A stretch of DNA of 64,000 nucleotides. Origin: Flagellimonas amphidinii. Lineage in GTDB: Bacteria > Bacteroidota > Bacteroidia > Flavobacteriales > Flavobacteriaceae. Shown here piece after piece: positions 50,523-59,825 of the stretch; positions within the stretch are counted from its first letter, which is position 1, and every line of letters begins with the position of its first letter. Location of the stretch: NCBI RefSeq assembly GCF_013090115.1, contig NZ_JABFNN010000039.1, positions 186,001 through 250,000 of the forward strand, written 5' to 3'. The translations under genes and the position numbers were made by a program. The notes under the pieces are model-generated. The model did no database searches, was not told the origin of the DNA, and saw nothing but the letters and a program-made list of their open reading frames with translations.

Positions 50523-52448
50523 TTAGTAACTCAGACCAAAACCAAATTTAAATAGAGGGTTTTCACTATCATAAGGAACGTCTGTTTGCTGATTTTTAAC
50601 GGCATCCATGGAGGAAGGCAGCTCAAAAGGGAGTTTCCCTTTGGGAGCACTATTCCCAAACAACACTTCACAAACCGATTCATCACTGGCCCCAAAATCT
50701 GCAATCAAGGCCTTGGACGCAGCAGCGATATCTGGAATAACCGCCGGTCTATCCAAATAAATATTTACCACTGTGGGAACAGTTTGCAACAACTTCATAA
50801 TTCTTTCCTTTTCTTGTCCTTTAAAGTCCAAATCGCCATGGTGAAAGCTTTTGGCAAAGAAATTATTGGTTTCTACAGGGTACCAAGGGGTGTTCAAACG
50901 AATAATGGCAAAATCAGCCTCCTCAGGTGTTGCCACTACTTTGGCGTATTGAGCCACTACTGTGCTGTCCATATTTTCCACATAAACACTTATACTTTCC
51001 TTTTGAAGCGGTAATGTATTGTCTGGATTCTTCAAGAGTGTCATGGATTCGCGCTGGGTCTGTTTGCCAAGTGCCATGGATTCTTCATTGCCTAAAATGG
51101 TATCCACTCGGGTTTCATCTACAAAAGGATTATCAAAAAGCCCCAATTCAAACTTTTGCTTTAGCAATCTTTTGATGGAAGTATCAATACGCTCTTCCGT
51201 CAGCTTTCCTTCATTCACTAATTGAATCACCAATTCCGGTCTACTTTCACCTCCAAACTGATCCACTCCGGAATTGATGATTTTAAGTACACGGTCCGCT
51301 TCACTCAACTCTTCAACACCCCATGCCCGTGCCTTCCATACAATATCTGGACCCAAATGTGCGTCCGTAACCAATCCCCAATCTGTACACACAACACCAT
51401 CATACTTGTACTTTTCACGAAGTAGGGTAGTAATGATGGCCTTGTTGTAAGACATCGCAACATCTTCATCAGTTTGCCCAACTGGCACCCCATAATAGGG
51501 CATAATAGCCGCCGTGTTTACTTCAAATGCTGCTTCAAAGGGAATTAAATGATAATCAAAATTGTCTCCTGGATATATTTGTCCTTCCTGAAAGGAAAAA
51601 TGTGGGTCCAAACCATCTTTTTGGGGACCTCCACCCGGAAAGTGCTTCGTCATACAAGCCACACCGTTCGAAAGACTGTCACCTTGCAATCCAGAAATAT
51701 ACGGTTTCACCAAACGCGCTGTCAGTTCAGCATCCTCACTAAAGTTTCCGCTAATACGTGCCCAACGGGGTTCTGTGGCCAAATCAATTTGTGGATGAAG
51801 CGCTTCACGAATTCCAATGGCCAAATATTCTTTACGAACTATGTCTGCAAACTGACCTACCAATTCTTCATCACCAATCGCAGCAAAACCAGTCATTTCA
51901 CAAAACTGGCTAAAGCCTGTGGAAGCCATAGCAATTACGTTTTTACCCAAATGATGTCGTGGGTCAGATGCAATGGTAATCGGAATACCCAATCTTTTGT
52001 TTTCTGCCAATTGCTGCACCTTATTGTACCATTTGGCAAATATGTTTGGGTCTGCAGGGATGTTCCAGATATTAAAATGGGTCATTTTTCTGGTTTCCAT
52101 ATTTTCTGCAACGCTGGGCATGTGGGCTACAAATCCTTCCAGACCTTCTTTCCCATCAGGTTCAGTATCAGCACTAACAGGAGCACCGTTAATGAACATC
52201 ATCCCAGCTTTTTCTTCCAAGGTCATTTGACCTAAAAGGTCAGTGACTCTAGCTTCAATGGATTTTGCAGGATTTTCATAAACATCCAATGTTCCGTTAT
52301 GATTCAAATCTCTAAACGTATTTCCATCTTGTTCTACTACCGTGCTCGACTTCTCCGAAACAAGAGGGCCGACAATGGTTTTTACTTCAGGTTTACATGC
52401 AAGGGCCAAAAGAGTGACCATTAGCATGATACTTTGGTTAATTTTCAT
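50523..52448 (-). CDS. Beta-glucosidase-like GH3 lipoprotein
   Basis: The 641-residue protein has a lipoprotein signal (Cys18, ALAC), then an EF-hand-like Ca loop (RDLNHNGTLDVYE, about 46-58) and a GH3 N-terminal barrel. The latter shows LLGQMTLEEKAGMM, KHFPGGGPQKDG, and the nucleophile Asp in GVVCTDWGLVTD near residue 345. The C-terminal domain (about 420-630) holds the second GH3 module and ends in LFKFGFGLSY. It is an exo-acting glucosidase of unknown linkage specificity, anchored in the outer membrane. A divergent NUDIX-type regulator gene is 90 bases away. Confidence 0.93.
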   Translation of the reverse strand: MKINQSIMLMVTLLALACKPEVKTIVGPLVSEKSSTVVEQDGNTFRDLNHNGTLDVYENPAKSIEARVTDLLGQMTLEEKAGMMFINGAPVSADTEPDGKEGLEGFVAHMPSVAENMETRKMTHFNIWNIPADPNIFAKWYNKVQQLAENKRLGIPITIASDPRHHLGKNVIAMASTGFSQFCEMTGFAAIGDEELVGQFADIVRKEYLAIGIREALHPQIDLATEPRWARISGNFSEDAELTARLVKPYISGLQGDSLSNGVACMTKHFPGGGPQKDGLDPHFSFQEGQIYPGDNFDYHLIPFEAAFEVNTAAIMPYYGVPVGQTDEDVAMSYNKAIITTLLREKYKYDGVVCTDWGLVTDAHLGPDIVWKARAWGVEELSEADRVLKIINSGVDQFGGESRPELVIQLVNEGKLTEERIDTSIKRLLKQKFELGLFDNPFVDETRVDTILGNEESMALGKQTQRESMTLLKNPDNTLPLQKESISVYVENMDSTVVAQYAKVVATPEEADFAIIRLNTPWYPVETNNFFAKSFHHGDLDFKGQEKERIMKLLQTVPTVVNIYLDRPAVIPDIAAASKALIADFGASDESVCEVLFGNSAPKGKLPFELPSSMDAVKNQQTDVPYDSENPLFKFGFGLSY

Positions 52449-52463
52449 GTTTGTTTTGTTAAT

Positions 52464-52512
52464 GTGTTACAATGACGCAATAAAAATATCAATTATTTTG
52501 TTATTTTGACAC
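52464..52512. promoter_or_regulatory. Inverted repeat in the GH3/NUDIX-regulator spacer
   Basis: GTGTTACAATGACGCAATAA (52464-52483) is matched in reverse complement by bases 52493-52512 at 15 of 20 positions, with a 9-base centre. The right arm also contains TTATTTTG twice in tandem (52493-52508). Position and symmetry suggest an operator for the divergently encoded NrtR-like protein, controlling both genes. Confidence 0.6.
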
Positions 52513-52538
52513 AATGGATAAGTTAAAGTATTGATTAC

Positions 52539-53327
52539 ATGAGTCATTTTGATGATTTTATAAAGCGATTGGAAAACTTTGTACCCAATGTTTCCATAGA
52601 TTGTGTGTTGCTAAGTCATCAAAATGGTTCTCTACATGTGCTTTTATTGAAATGGAAAAATGCAGCGGCTTGGACACTTCCTGGCGGATTTGTAGGGAAA
52701 GGGGAAACAATGGAAGAAGCCGCAAATAAAGTCCTTTATGAGCGTACCGGAATTCAGAATATATTTCTAAAACAGTTCCATACTTTCAGTGAAGTCAAAC
52801 GAAACTGGTATGATGATCAGTTCAACAAAGACTCCTTTTATCAAGTTTTTAAGGGAATTTCCGGTGAAAACAAAGAAAAAATCTCCGCTTGGTTTTCACA
52901 ACGATTCATTAGCACAGGTTTTTTGGCCTTGGTGAATCATAAATCAGTGAACTTGATTGCCGATCACTTAAGTGAAAAGTGCGAATGGATTCCCTTAGAT
53001 CAACTTCCAAATCTTATACTAGATCATGGTACCATCATCAAAAAAGCGTTACAGCAACTTAGAATCCAAATGAATTATTTGCCAATTGGCAAGTCTTTAC
53101 TACCCAAAAAGTTTACCATGAAAGAGTTGCAACAGCTTTATGAGGCCATTTTAGAAAAGAAATTGGATCGGGGTAATTTTCAACGAAAAATGTTGGGCCT
53201 CAACATGCTGGTGAGGCATGACAAACTTATGACCGGAGCAGCGAACAAAGCACCATATCTGTATAGTTTTAATGAGGAAACCTATCAAGAGCTACTGGAA
53301 AGTGGGATTGGGTTTTCCATAAGTTAG
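52539..53327 (+). CDS. NUDIX-domain transcriptional regulator (NrtR/AraR-like)
   Basis: The 262 residues join an N-terminal NUDIX domain (about 15-150) to a C-terminal winged-helix (about 175-250, FTMKELQQLYEAILEKKLDRGNFQRKML). The NUDIX box at 50-72 is degenerate: the canonical REUxEE core reads KVLYER here, so Arg and two of the three core Glu are lost. Hydrolase activity is therefore unlikely and the domain probably senses a ligand. In Bacteroidota such proteins control sugar catabolism genes, and the divergent GH3 gene fits that. The effector is unknown. Confidence 0.88.
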   Translation: MSHFDDFIKRLENFVPNVSIDCVLLSHQNGSLHVLLLKWKNAAAWTLPGGFVGKGETMEEAANKVLYERTGIQNIFLKQFHTFSEVKRNWYDDQFNKDSFYQVFKGISGENKEKISAWFSQRFISTGFLALVNHKSVNLIADHLSEKCEWIPLDQLPNLILDHGTIIKKALQQLRIQMNYLPIGKSLLPKKFTMKELQQLYEAILEKKLDRGNFQRKMLGLNMLVRHDKLMTGAANKAPYLYSFNEETYQELLESGIGFSIS

Positions 53328-53414
53328 ATTCCACAAAAGAGCACTTTCATTGTTAGAGATAATACTCCCCAAGACGAGTAAATTCCTTTAATTTGTAGAC
53401 TTTAAATTTTGAAA

Positions 53415-54257
53415 ATGAAAGCACCCAATTGGAAAACCGCTATAGAATTTGAGGATATCACCTATAAAAAATGTGATGGAGTAGCTCGTATAGCTTTTAA
53501 CAGGCCAAACGTTCGTAATGCGTTTAGACCCAAAACTACCAGCGAATTGTACAAAGCGTTTTATGATGCGCAAGAAGATACTTCTATTGGGGTAGTGCTA
53601 CTTTCAGCAGAAGGACCATCAACCAAAGATGGTAAATGGGCTTTTTGTAGTGGTGGAGACCAAAAGGCTAGAGGAGACCAAGGTTATGTGGGAGAAGATG
53701 GATATCATCGTTTGAATATTTTGGAAGTACAGCGATTGATTCGTTTCATGCCTAAAGTGGTCATTGCGGTAGTACCCGGATGGGCCGTTGGTGGGGGACA
53801 TAGTCTTCATGTGGTATGCGATATGACTTTGGCCAGCAAAGAACACGCTATTTTTAAACAAACCGATGCTGATGTCACCAGTTTTGATGGTGGTTATGGC
53901 TCTGCCTATTTGGCAAAAATGGTAGGACAGAAAAAAGCTCGCGAGATTTTCTTTTTAGGTCGAAATTATTCCGCGCAGGAAGCTTATGAAATGGGTATGG
54001 TCAATGCGGTGATTCCCCATGAAGAATTGGAAGACACCGCCTATGAGTGGGCACAAGAGGTACTGGCCAAATCCCCAACTTCCATAAAGATGTTGAAATT
54101 TGCGATGAACCTTACCGATGATGGTATGGTAGGACAACAGGTTTTTGCTGGGGAAGCCACTCGATTGGCTTATATGACAGATGAAGCAAAAGAAGGTAGA
54201 AATGCTTTCTTGGAAAAAAGAAAACCAAATTTCGGAAAAAACAAATGGATTCCCTAG
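53415..54257 (+). CDS. menB: 1,4-Dihydroxy-2-naphthoyl-CoA synthase
   Basis: MenB is a crotonase-fold enzyme that closes the second ring in menaquinone synthesis. The 280-residue protein has the DHNA-CoA synthase marks: WKTAIEFEDITYKKCDGVARIAFNRPNVRNAFRPKT, FCSGGDQKARG, PGWAVGGGHSLHVVCDMTLAS, DADVTSFDGGYGSAYLA and the C-terminal AFLEKRKPNF. ATG 53415 is used. No other men gene is in the window. A 28-bp palindrome covers its stop codon. Confidence 0.96.
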   Translation: MKAPNWKTAIEFEDITYKKCDGVARIAFNRPNVRNAFRPKTTSELYKAFYDAQEDTSIGVVLLSAEGPSTKDGKWAFCSGGDQKARGDQGYVGEDGYHRLNILEVQRLIRFMPKVVIAVVPGWAVGGGHSLHVVCDMTLASKEHAIFKQTDADVTSFDGGYGSAYLAKMVGQKKAREIFFLGRNYSAQEAYEMGMVNAVIPHEELEDTAYEWAQEVLAKSPTSIKMLKFAMNLTDDGMVGQQVFAGEATRLAYMTDEAKEGRNAFLEKRKPNFGKNKWIP

Positions 54258-54269
54258 GGAATCCATTTG
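54242..54269. repeat. Perfect 28-bp palindrome across the menB stop codon
   Basis: Bases 54242-54269 read the same on both strands (arms CAAATGGATTCCCT and AGGGAATCCATTTG). The TAG stop of menB (54255-54257) lies at its centre. In RNA it folds to a 12-bp stem with a 4-base loop, on either strand. It lies between convergent genes but lacks a T run, so termination would be weak. mRNA stabilisation or protein binding is possible. Confidence 0.75.
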
Positions 54270-54294
54270 CCTCTCGTGTAGTAAGGGGAACTGA

Positions 54295-54699
54295 CTATAA
54301 GAGGAGTTTATCTTCCAACTTTTTCAGTTTGGCTTTATCACGAGCCATTTTCATTTCCAGCTTTGCAATTTTCAGCTCTAGCTTTTCGCGTTTGACATCT
54401 GAAAGATTTTTTTGTGAAGCCAAATGACGTGTATTCAATTTCTCCAATTTAATACCGTCCGTCCTTTGGGTATTTTTCAACTTTAAGACAGACCTTTCCT
54501 GTTTGTTCTTTTTCTTGAGTGCCTTAACCGTTCTTTTAGCCTCTTTTTCTTCCAGTTTTAGTTGGTAATCCGATTTTTGGACAGTGGCTACTGTTTCTGT
54601 TTCAACTTCAGCAAGGGCAACCTCACTTTGATCAGTCTGCGCATTGACTCTAACTAAGGTCAACGAAAAAAATGCGATTATAAAAATTGTTGTTCTCAT
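54295..54699 (-). CDS. Secreted Lys/Glu-rich coiled-coil protein
   Basis: The 134-residue protein has a signal peptide (about 1-20, ending VRVNAQ) and a mature part made almost entirely of charged helix (KLEEKEAKRTVKALKKKNK and later KLELKIAKLEMKMARDK). It is probably a periplasmic coiled coil. Its composition is typical of proteins that bind membranes or other helices, without enzymatic motifs. It is convergent with menB and stands alone. Role unknown. Confidence 0.8.
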   Translation of the reverse strand: MRTTIFIIAFFSLTLVRVNAQTDQSEVALAEVETETVATVQKSDYQLKLEEKEAKRTVKALKKKNKQERSVLKLKNTQRTDGIKLEKLNTRHLASQKNLSDVKREKLELKIAKLEMKMARDKAKLKKLEDKLLL

Positions 54700-54769
54700 C
54701 AGAATGTTTTTTTATTTAGACACCTACAATTGTTTTAGGTCACATTCTGGTACAAAATGGCATAAACCA

Positions 54770-54803
54770 AAAAGAGCCTTGCCACTTGGGTCAAGACTCT
54801 TTT
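54770..54803 (-). terminator. Terminator-like hairpin after the serine hydrolase gene
   Basis: AAAAGAG (54770-54776) and CTTG (54778-54781) pair with CAAG (54792-54795) and CTCTTTT (54797-54803) across one mismatch. The rest of this spacer (54700-54948) shows nothing else. The hairpin could terminate the minus-strand serine hydrolase transcript. Confidence 0.55.
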
Positions 54804-54948
54804 ACGAGAACACTATATGAAAATGAAAAAATTTACTTGCTAATTAATTACATGGTAAATGTACCACCAGTGTTCCCGCAAATGAAATTATTGTTGTGAA
54901 GTGGCTATTTGTTGTGGTTTCCCACAGTTTTTAGTGTATTATATCGTT

Positions 54949-56283
54949 TTAAGGTACAGATTTAACGATGGCTGACAATACTTTATTTGCATCAAATTCG
55001 GGTTCCTCAGCCAATCCAGTGCGCACAATAACCAAGTTTTTAGAAGGAATTACATAAACATGTTGCCCTTGATACCCATTGCACGAGAATAAATCCTTGG
55101 GTACATCTGGATACCTACCTCCTGAATTCAACCAAAAATGCGCTCCGTATTCCCCATTTGAATGTACGGTTGGCGTAGTAATATAATCTACCCATTCTGG
55201 ATGGAACAATTGTTCACCGTTCCATTGACCTCTATCCAAATAAAGCTGACCAAAACGGCCCCAATCCCTTGTATTGGCCCAAGCATAGGATGAACCTACG
55301 TAATTTCCGGCGATGTCCGCCTCCAACACCATGGAATACATCCCTATTTTATCTAAAAACGAAGCATAGGGGAAATCCAGATATTCTTGATGCGTTCTAA
55401 ACTGCTGCCGCAGTATTCCAGAAAGCAAGTTTGACGTTCCAGAAGAATAATTCCATATTTCCGTAGGTTTTGCTATGGCCGGTTTTTCTTTTTGAGATTG
55501 GGTCATATCGGTTTCCATGAAAAGCATTTTGGTGACATCGGACATTTTGGTATAATCTTCCTCCCATTCCAAACCGCTTTGCATACGGAGCAAATGGTTC
55601 AAGGTGATTTCTTTTCTTTCATCGTCTTTCCATTCAGGAATAGGAGCAGGCCAATCCATCTTCAATTTCCCTTGATGTTCCAATACGCCATAACAAGTGG
55701 CCAAAACACTCTTGGTCATGGACCAACCCAATATTGGGGTTTCAGCCGTGAAGCCTTCAATATATTTTTCAGCCAATAAATGCCCTTTATATAAAACCAA
55801 AAAGGTTCTTGTCTTTTGAACTTCTGGATCAGCAAAAGCTAAAGCCATTGCCTGACTAAGTTGATCCATATCCACCTCTGGCAAAACGGTATCCTTTGGA
55901 TTGGCCTGACCAAATGGATAGGGAATAGTGTCCATAGGTTGATTACGATTAGGACTGATGGTAATCTTGTTCTCTTCATAATCATCATTGATCAAAACTG
56001 CACCAAGGCCATCTCTATAGACAGCTGTACGCTTCATAAAGCCGTACACTTTTGAAGAAGCAGATTCATGCTCAGTATCAACTTCAGTATCCGCCAACTC
56101 TATCAACGGGACATTATTATCATTTAAGTTGATGGAAGCTGCGGTACGTTCAGCAACAAAAACCCCAGAGGCCATATTTTTGGCTGCATATCCAGAAACA
56201 ATGTTCAATTTGGGATAATTGAGGTAGACAACAACGCCTATAATTAAAAGAAGTAAAAGAAGAGTACGCTTAAGTAGTTTCAT
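54949..56283 (-). CDS. Beta-lactamase-family serine hydrolase (membrane-anchored)
   Basis: From ATG 56283 the 444-residue protein has an N-terminal membrane segment (about 4-22) and a class C beta-lactamase-like domain. The active-site motifs are SMTK (Ser-x-x-Lys) near residue 190 and NYSSGTSNLLSG (Tyr-x-Ser) near 280. HFWLNSGGRYPDV and FSCNGYQGQHVYVIPSK follow. Close relatives are 6-aminohexanoate-oligomer hydrolases and other esterases, so the name beta-lactamase does not imply resistance. The substrate is unknown. It is divergent from pirin. Confidence 0.88.
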   Translation of the reverse strand: MKLLKRTLLLLLLIIGVVVYLNYPKLNIVSGYAAKNMASGVFVAERTAASINLNDNNVPLIELADTEVDTEHESASSKVYGFMKRTAVYRDGLGAVLINDDYEENKITISPNRNQPMDTIPYPFGQANPKDTVLPEVDMDQLSQAMALAFADPEVQKTRTFLVLYKGHLLAEKYIEGFTAETPILGWSMTKSVLATCYGVLEHQGKLKMDWPAPIPEWKDDERKEITLNHLLRMQSGLEWEEDYTKMSDVTKMLFMETDMTQSQKEKPAIAKPTEIWNYSSGTSNLLSGILRQQFRTHQEYLDFPYASFLDKIGMYSMVLEADIAGNYVGSSYAWANTRDWGRFGQLYLDRGQWNGEQLFHPEWVDYITTPTVHSNGEYGAHFWLNSGGRYPDVPKDLFSCNGYQGQHVYVIPSKNLVIVRTGLAEEPEFDANKVLSAIVKSVP

Positions 56284-56331
56284 AATCAAGATTTATTGTA
56301 ATTTTCTATGTCTAAATATAAGCATTAAAGT

Positions 56332-57204
56332 ATGTCCAATGTTGGTTTAATTATAGAAGAAAGAAGTCGTGATATTGGCGACTTTATCGTGGGGCGTCTT
56401 ATCCCATTTCGAAAGAAAAGAATGATAGGTCCATTTATTTTTATAGATCATATGGGGCCTACGCAATTAGGTCCATCCAACTATATGGATGTAGACCAAC
56501 ATCCCCATATTGGACTTTCCACCTTAACTTTTATGTTAGAAGGCGAAATCCTTCATCAAGACAGTATGGGTACTTCCCAAAACATTAAACCTGGATCTGT
56601 GAACTGGATGACGGCAGGAAAAGGAGTCACACATACAGAGCGTACTCCACAAGCATTACGGAACGGCACCACTTTTACAGCTCATGGTTATCAAATTTGG
56701 GTGGCCCTGCCCAAGGAATTGGAAGAAATGGAACCAGAATTCCATCATATAGATGGAGACAAACTTCCCCAATGGAAAGATGGAGAAACTGAGTTCACTT
56801 TGGTTGCTGGAGAGGGGTACAATAAAAAATCCCCTGTGCCCACATACTCCCCTCTTTTTATGGTAGAGGTAAAGAGCAGATCAACTTACAATCTCAATGT
56901 GAATGGAAAATTGAAGGGAGAAATTGGGATTTGTATTGTTGAAGGCGGTTTAAAGGCCTGTGATGAAAAAGTTGGAAAAGGCAATATATTAGTGTCCAAA
57001 GTAGAAGATACTTGCAATATAGAATTAGAGCCCGATACCCATCTTATATTATTTGGGGGAGAGCCACTCCCGGAAGAAAGACATATTTATTGGAACTTTG
57101 TATCTTCAAGCAAGGAAAAAATTGAAGAAGCCAAAAAAGCTTGGCAAAACAAAACCTTTCCTATGATGGAAAACGATAATACCTATGTGCCTCTACCAAA
57201 TTAG
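56332..57204 (+). CDS. Pirin-family protein
   Basis: The 290-residue bicupin protein matches pirin. The N-terminal cupin contains the iron ligands of DQHPHIGLSTLTFMLEGEILHQDS and of GKGVTHTERTP, and the C-terminal cupin contains PLFMVEVKSRSTYNLNVN. Many bacterial pirins oxidise quercetin-like flavonols, while others act in transcription regulation. The role here is open. It is 48 bases from the divergent serine hydrolase and 41 bases ahead of the haem/VCBS lipoprotein gene. Confidence 0.93.
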   Translation: MSNVGLIIEERSRDIGDFIVGRLIPFRKKRMIGPFIFIDHMGPTQLGPSNYMDVDQHPHIGLSTLTFMLEGEILHQDSMGTSQNIKPGSVNWMTAGKGVTHTERTPQALRNGTTFTAHGYQIWVALPKELEEMEPEFHHIDGDKLPQWKDGETEFTLVAGEGYNKKSPVPTYSPLFMVEVKSRSTYNLNVNGKLKGEIGICIVEGGLKACDEKVGKGNILVSKVEDTCNIELEPDTHLILFGGEPLPEERHIYWNFVSSSKEKIEEAKKAWQNKTFPMMENDNTYVPLPN

Positions 57205-57245
57205 GTTCTTGAAAAAAAACAGTACGTAGCATTAAATAACCTTCA

Positions 57246-58724
57246 ATGTCCTTTATTCAAAAAAGATTATTTTTGACCCCTTTACTTTTTATATCATTTC
57301 TAATTTCTTGCGCTCCAGAAAAGCCCCGAAAAGAGGTGGAACTTTATAATACTTATTGTGCTAGTTGCCATATAGCACCAAAAATTGATGAACTCCCAAA
57401 AGATATTTGGAAAAATGCGGTCCTGCCCGATATGGCCTCAAGAATGGAAATTGAGGAAATGTATCAAGATACCAATGAAATAAAGTCAGGTTTTAGGCCA
57501 AAAATTAAATTGAAAGAATGGGTTCAAATTCAGAATTATGTAATTCAAATGGCCCCAGAAAAATTAGACTCCAACAAAATCCCCAAGTTGGAACCACTTA
57601 CTTTATTCAAATCTAAAGAGATGGCTCTTGATGAACAGAATGGCGCCTTTATTACCTATTTAGGATTTGCAAAAAATAAAACAGAATTATTCTATGGGGA
57701 CATTTCCGGAAAATTAAATTTATACAATTTCAAAGACAATAGCCAACAGAATATATTTTCAGGCAAAACCCCAATTACTTGGTACAGCATAAATGACAGT
57801 CTAGAAGTTTTTACAGAAGTTGGCATTCTAGACCCCTCAGAACTACAACGAGGAAAGTTAACAATGAAAAAAAAGGATACGTTCGCATTGCAAAACAATT
57901 TTTACAGACCCGTACATACCCTTTTAGAGGATTTAAATGGAAATAACAAGAAGGAGCTTGTGGTAAGTGAATTTGGTGATGAAACCGGTAGGTTGTCACT
58001 CTTGACCCAAACCGATTCCATGACCTATGATAAAACTGTTCTGATCAATCTCCCGGGATGCATTCGAACCCTTGCCAAGGATATGGATAAAGATGGAAAA
58101 ACTGATTTGGTTACCATTACTTCCCAAGGAAATGAAAGTATTACCATTTTATACCAAACCCAAGATTTAAAATTTAGAGCAGAGAAAGTTTTGGAATTTA
58201 GCCCAGTTTATGGAACCAGTTGGTTTGAACTAGTGGATTATAATGGTGATGGTCTTGATGACATCATTACAGTGAATGGAGATAATGCCGATAAATCCTA
58301 TGTACACAAACCGTATCATGGCATGCGCATCCATTTAAACAACGGTGACAATACTTTTACCGAATCATATTTTTATCCCTTGAATGGAGCCACTAGGGTA
58401 GTGGCCCGTGATTTTGATCAAGATGGTGATATGGATTTTGGATTAATCAGCACATTTCCAGATTATGAAAACGCGCCAGAGCTTTCATTTGTCTATTTGG
58501 AAAACAATGACGCAAAAAATTTTAAGTTTTCCACTCAAACATTAAAAGAACATAAAGCAGGACGCTGGTTTCTGATGGATACTTCTGATATTGACAATGA
58601 TGGCGATGAAGACATTGTTCTGAGTGCTTTCAGCTATGTTTTTACACCAGTACCTGAAGCTTATTCAAAACAATGGTCTGAAAACAATGTAGATATTTTG
58701 GTATTGGAAAATAAATTGAAGTGA
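57246..58724 (+). CDS. Lipoprotein with c-type haem site and VCBS/FG-GAP repeats
   Basis: The 492-residue protein has a lipobox (Cys22, LISC), then one c-type haem motif CASCH (residues 38-42). The remaining 370 residues form a propeller-like region with repeated acidic calcium-type loops, for example DMDKDGKTDL, DYNGDGLDD, DFDQDGDMDF and DIDNDGDEDI, as in VCBS/FG-GAP repeats. It should be an outer-membrane surface or periplasmic protein with electron transfer and adhesion-like or scaffold features. Its stop overlaps the next gene's GTG by 4 bases, linking it to the peptidoglycan genes downstream. Confidence 0.87.
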   Translation: MSFIQKRLFLTPLLFISFLISCAPEKPRKEVELYNTYCASCHIAPKIDELPKDIWKNAVLPDMASRMEIEEMYQDTNEIKSGFRPKIKLKEWVQIQNYVIQMAPEKLDSNKIPKLEPLTLFKSKEMALDEQNGAFITYLGFAKNKTELFYGDISGKLNLYNFKDNSQQNIFSGKTPITWYSINDSLEVFTEVGILDPSELQRGKLTMKKKDTFALQNNFYRPVHTLLEDLNGNNKKELVVSEFGDETGRLSLLTQTDSMTYDKTVLINLPGCIRTLAKDMDKDGKTDLVTITSQGNESITILYQTQDLKFRAEKVLEFSPVYGTSWFELVDYNGDGLDDIITVNGDNADKSYVHKPYHGMRIHLNNGDNTFTESYFYPLNGATRVVARDFDQDGDMDFGLISTFPDYENAPELSFVYLENNDAKNFKFSTQTLKEHKAGRWFLMDTSDIDNDGDEDIVLSAFSYVFTPVPEAYSKQWSENNVDILVLENKLK

Positions 58725-59161
58725 AAACAATTCTTGCTATATTGCTTTTAACGCATTTTAATTTGACAAGTTGCAGGGATAAAACACCACTTTCAAAACA
58801 AGATTCCCAGTATGTTTGGTATGGTTATGAAGTCACAGCATCAGCTTACAATTCCGTTGCATGGCAAACAGATAAAAGTTTCCCTAGCATTGCGGCATGG
58901 GGAGATACGTTAAAACCAGGCATGAAATGTATTGCAATTTCCAGGGATTTGATACAATTGGGATTGACCCATAATACTATGGTCAAAATAGATACTTTTC
59001 CCGATACTTTTTATGTAAAGGACAAAATGCACAGAAGATGGAAAAATAGAATTGATATTTATATGGGATTGGATGTAAAAAAAGCCAGATTATGGGGCAA
59101 AAAGAAATTACAAATCTGTTATGCCCTGCCCATTGACACCACCACAACTAAGTTTGATTAA
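58721..59161 (+). CDS. 3D-domain (double-psi beta-barrel) lipoprotein
   Basis: This 146-residue protein starts with GTG 58721, overlapping the previous stop (GTGA). It has a perfect lipobox (LTSC, Cys18). The rest matches the 3D domain, named for its aspartates and related to RlpA/MltA beta-barrels: VTASAYNSVAWQTD, GMKCIAISRDLIQLGL, and IDIYMGLDVKKARLWGKKKL. Such domains are often in lytic transglycosylases or other peptidoglycan-active proteins. It precedes the amidase gene directly with no gap. Confidence 0.85.
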   Translation: MKTILAILLLTHFNLTSCRDKTPLSKQDSQYVWYGYEVTASAYNSVAWQTDKSFPSIAAWGDTLKPGMKCIAISRDLIQLGLTHNTMVKIDTFPDTFYVKDKMHRRWKNRIDIYMGLDVKKARLWGKKKLQICYALPIDTTTTKFD

Positions 59162-59821
59162 ATGAAGAAATTTTTGTTATGTGCCGCATTTGCATGCATT
59201 TTATGTTCTTGCTCCACCAAAAAACAAATTGTAGATGTCCCAATCCTGTTCAATGAGCAACGTATTGAACTCACCAAGGAATATTTACAACAACGATACA
59301 ATCTAAATCAGGAAACTCCTGAAATTACACCCAAAATGATTGTCTTGCATTGGACGGTCATTCCAACATTAAAAAAATCTTTTGAAGCTTTTAATCCGCC
59401 AACACTTCCTAATTGGAGACCTGATATTAAAAATGTAAGCGGATTGAATGTTTCGGCCCATTTTTTGGTGGATCAAGATGGAACTATTTACCGACTGATG
59501 CCAGAAACGACGATGGCAAGACATGTAATAGGACTGAACCACTGTGCCATTGGGATTGAAAACGTAGGAGGTACAGAAGACAACCCTTTGACCAAAAAAC
59601 AATTGAAGTCCAATATTTATTTGGTGAATTATTTGACTTCAAAATATGATATTGAATATCTGATTGGGCATCTGGAATACGCTTTGTTTGAGAATCATCC
59701 GCTGTGGTTGGAGGTGGACGATGGATATCGCACAGAAAAAACTGACCCCGGCATGGATTTTATGACCAAAGTGAGAAAAGCCACTAAAAAATTTAACTTT
59801 AAACCCGTTCCAACAAAATAA
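59162..59821 (+). CDS. N-acetylmuramoyl-L-alanine amidase lipoprotein (Amidase_2)
   Basis: The 219-residue protein has a signal with a lipobox-like LCSC (Cys17) and a zinc amidase domain. His63 (VLHWT) and the later ARHVIGLNHCAIGIENVGG and NVSAHFLVDQDGTIYRLMPE are family marks, and the third ligand lies in the C-terminal TDPGMDF region. It would cleave the bond between muramic acid and the peptide stem in cell wall or wall fragments, as AmiD does. The gene directly follows the 3D-domain gene, with one start-stop junction between them. Confidence 0.9.
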   Translation: MKKFLLCAAFACILCSCSTKKQIVDVPILFNEQRIELTKEYLQQRYNLNQETPEITPKMIVLHWTVIPTLKKSFEAFNPPTLPNWRPDIKNVSGLNVSAHFLVDQDGTIYRLMPETTMARHVIGLNHCAIGIENVGGTEDNPLTKKQLKSNIYLVNYLTSKYDIEYLIGHLEYALFENHPLWLEVDDGYRTEKTDPGMDFMTKVRKATKKFNFKPVPTK

Positions 59822-59825
59822 TAAG

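Noticed and set aside
51549..52235. Plus-strand open frame of 228 residues
   Set aside because: It is antisense to the GH3 glycosidase gene, has an odd composition rich in Cys, His and Phe, and no family motif. It is a shadow of the coding strand.
54949..56283. Antibiotic-resistance beta-lactamase
   Set aside because: It shares the fold and SxxK motif of class C enzymes, but the sequence resembles the broad esterase/6-aminohexanoate hydrolase group, with a membrane anchor and no resistance-specific features.
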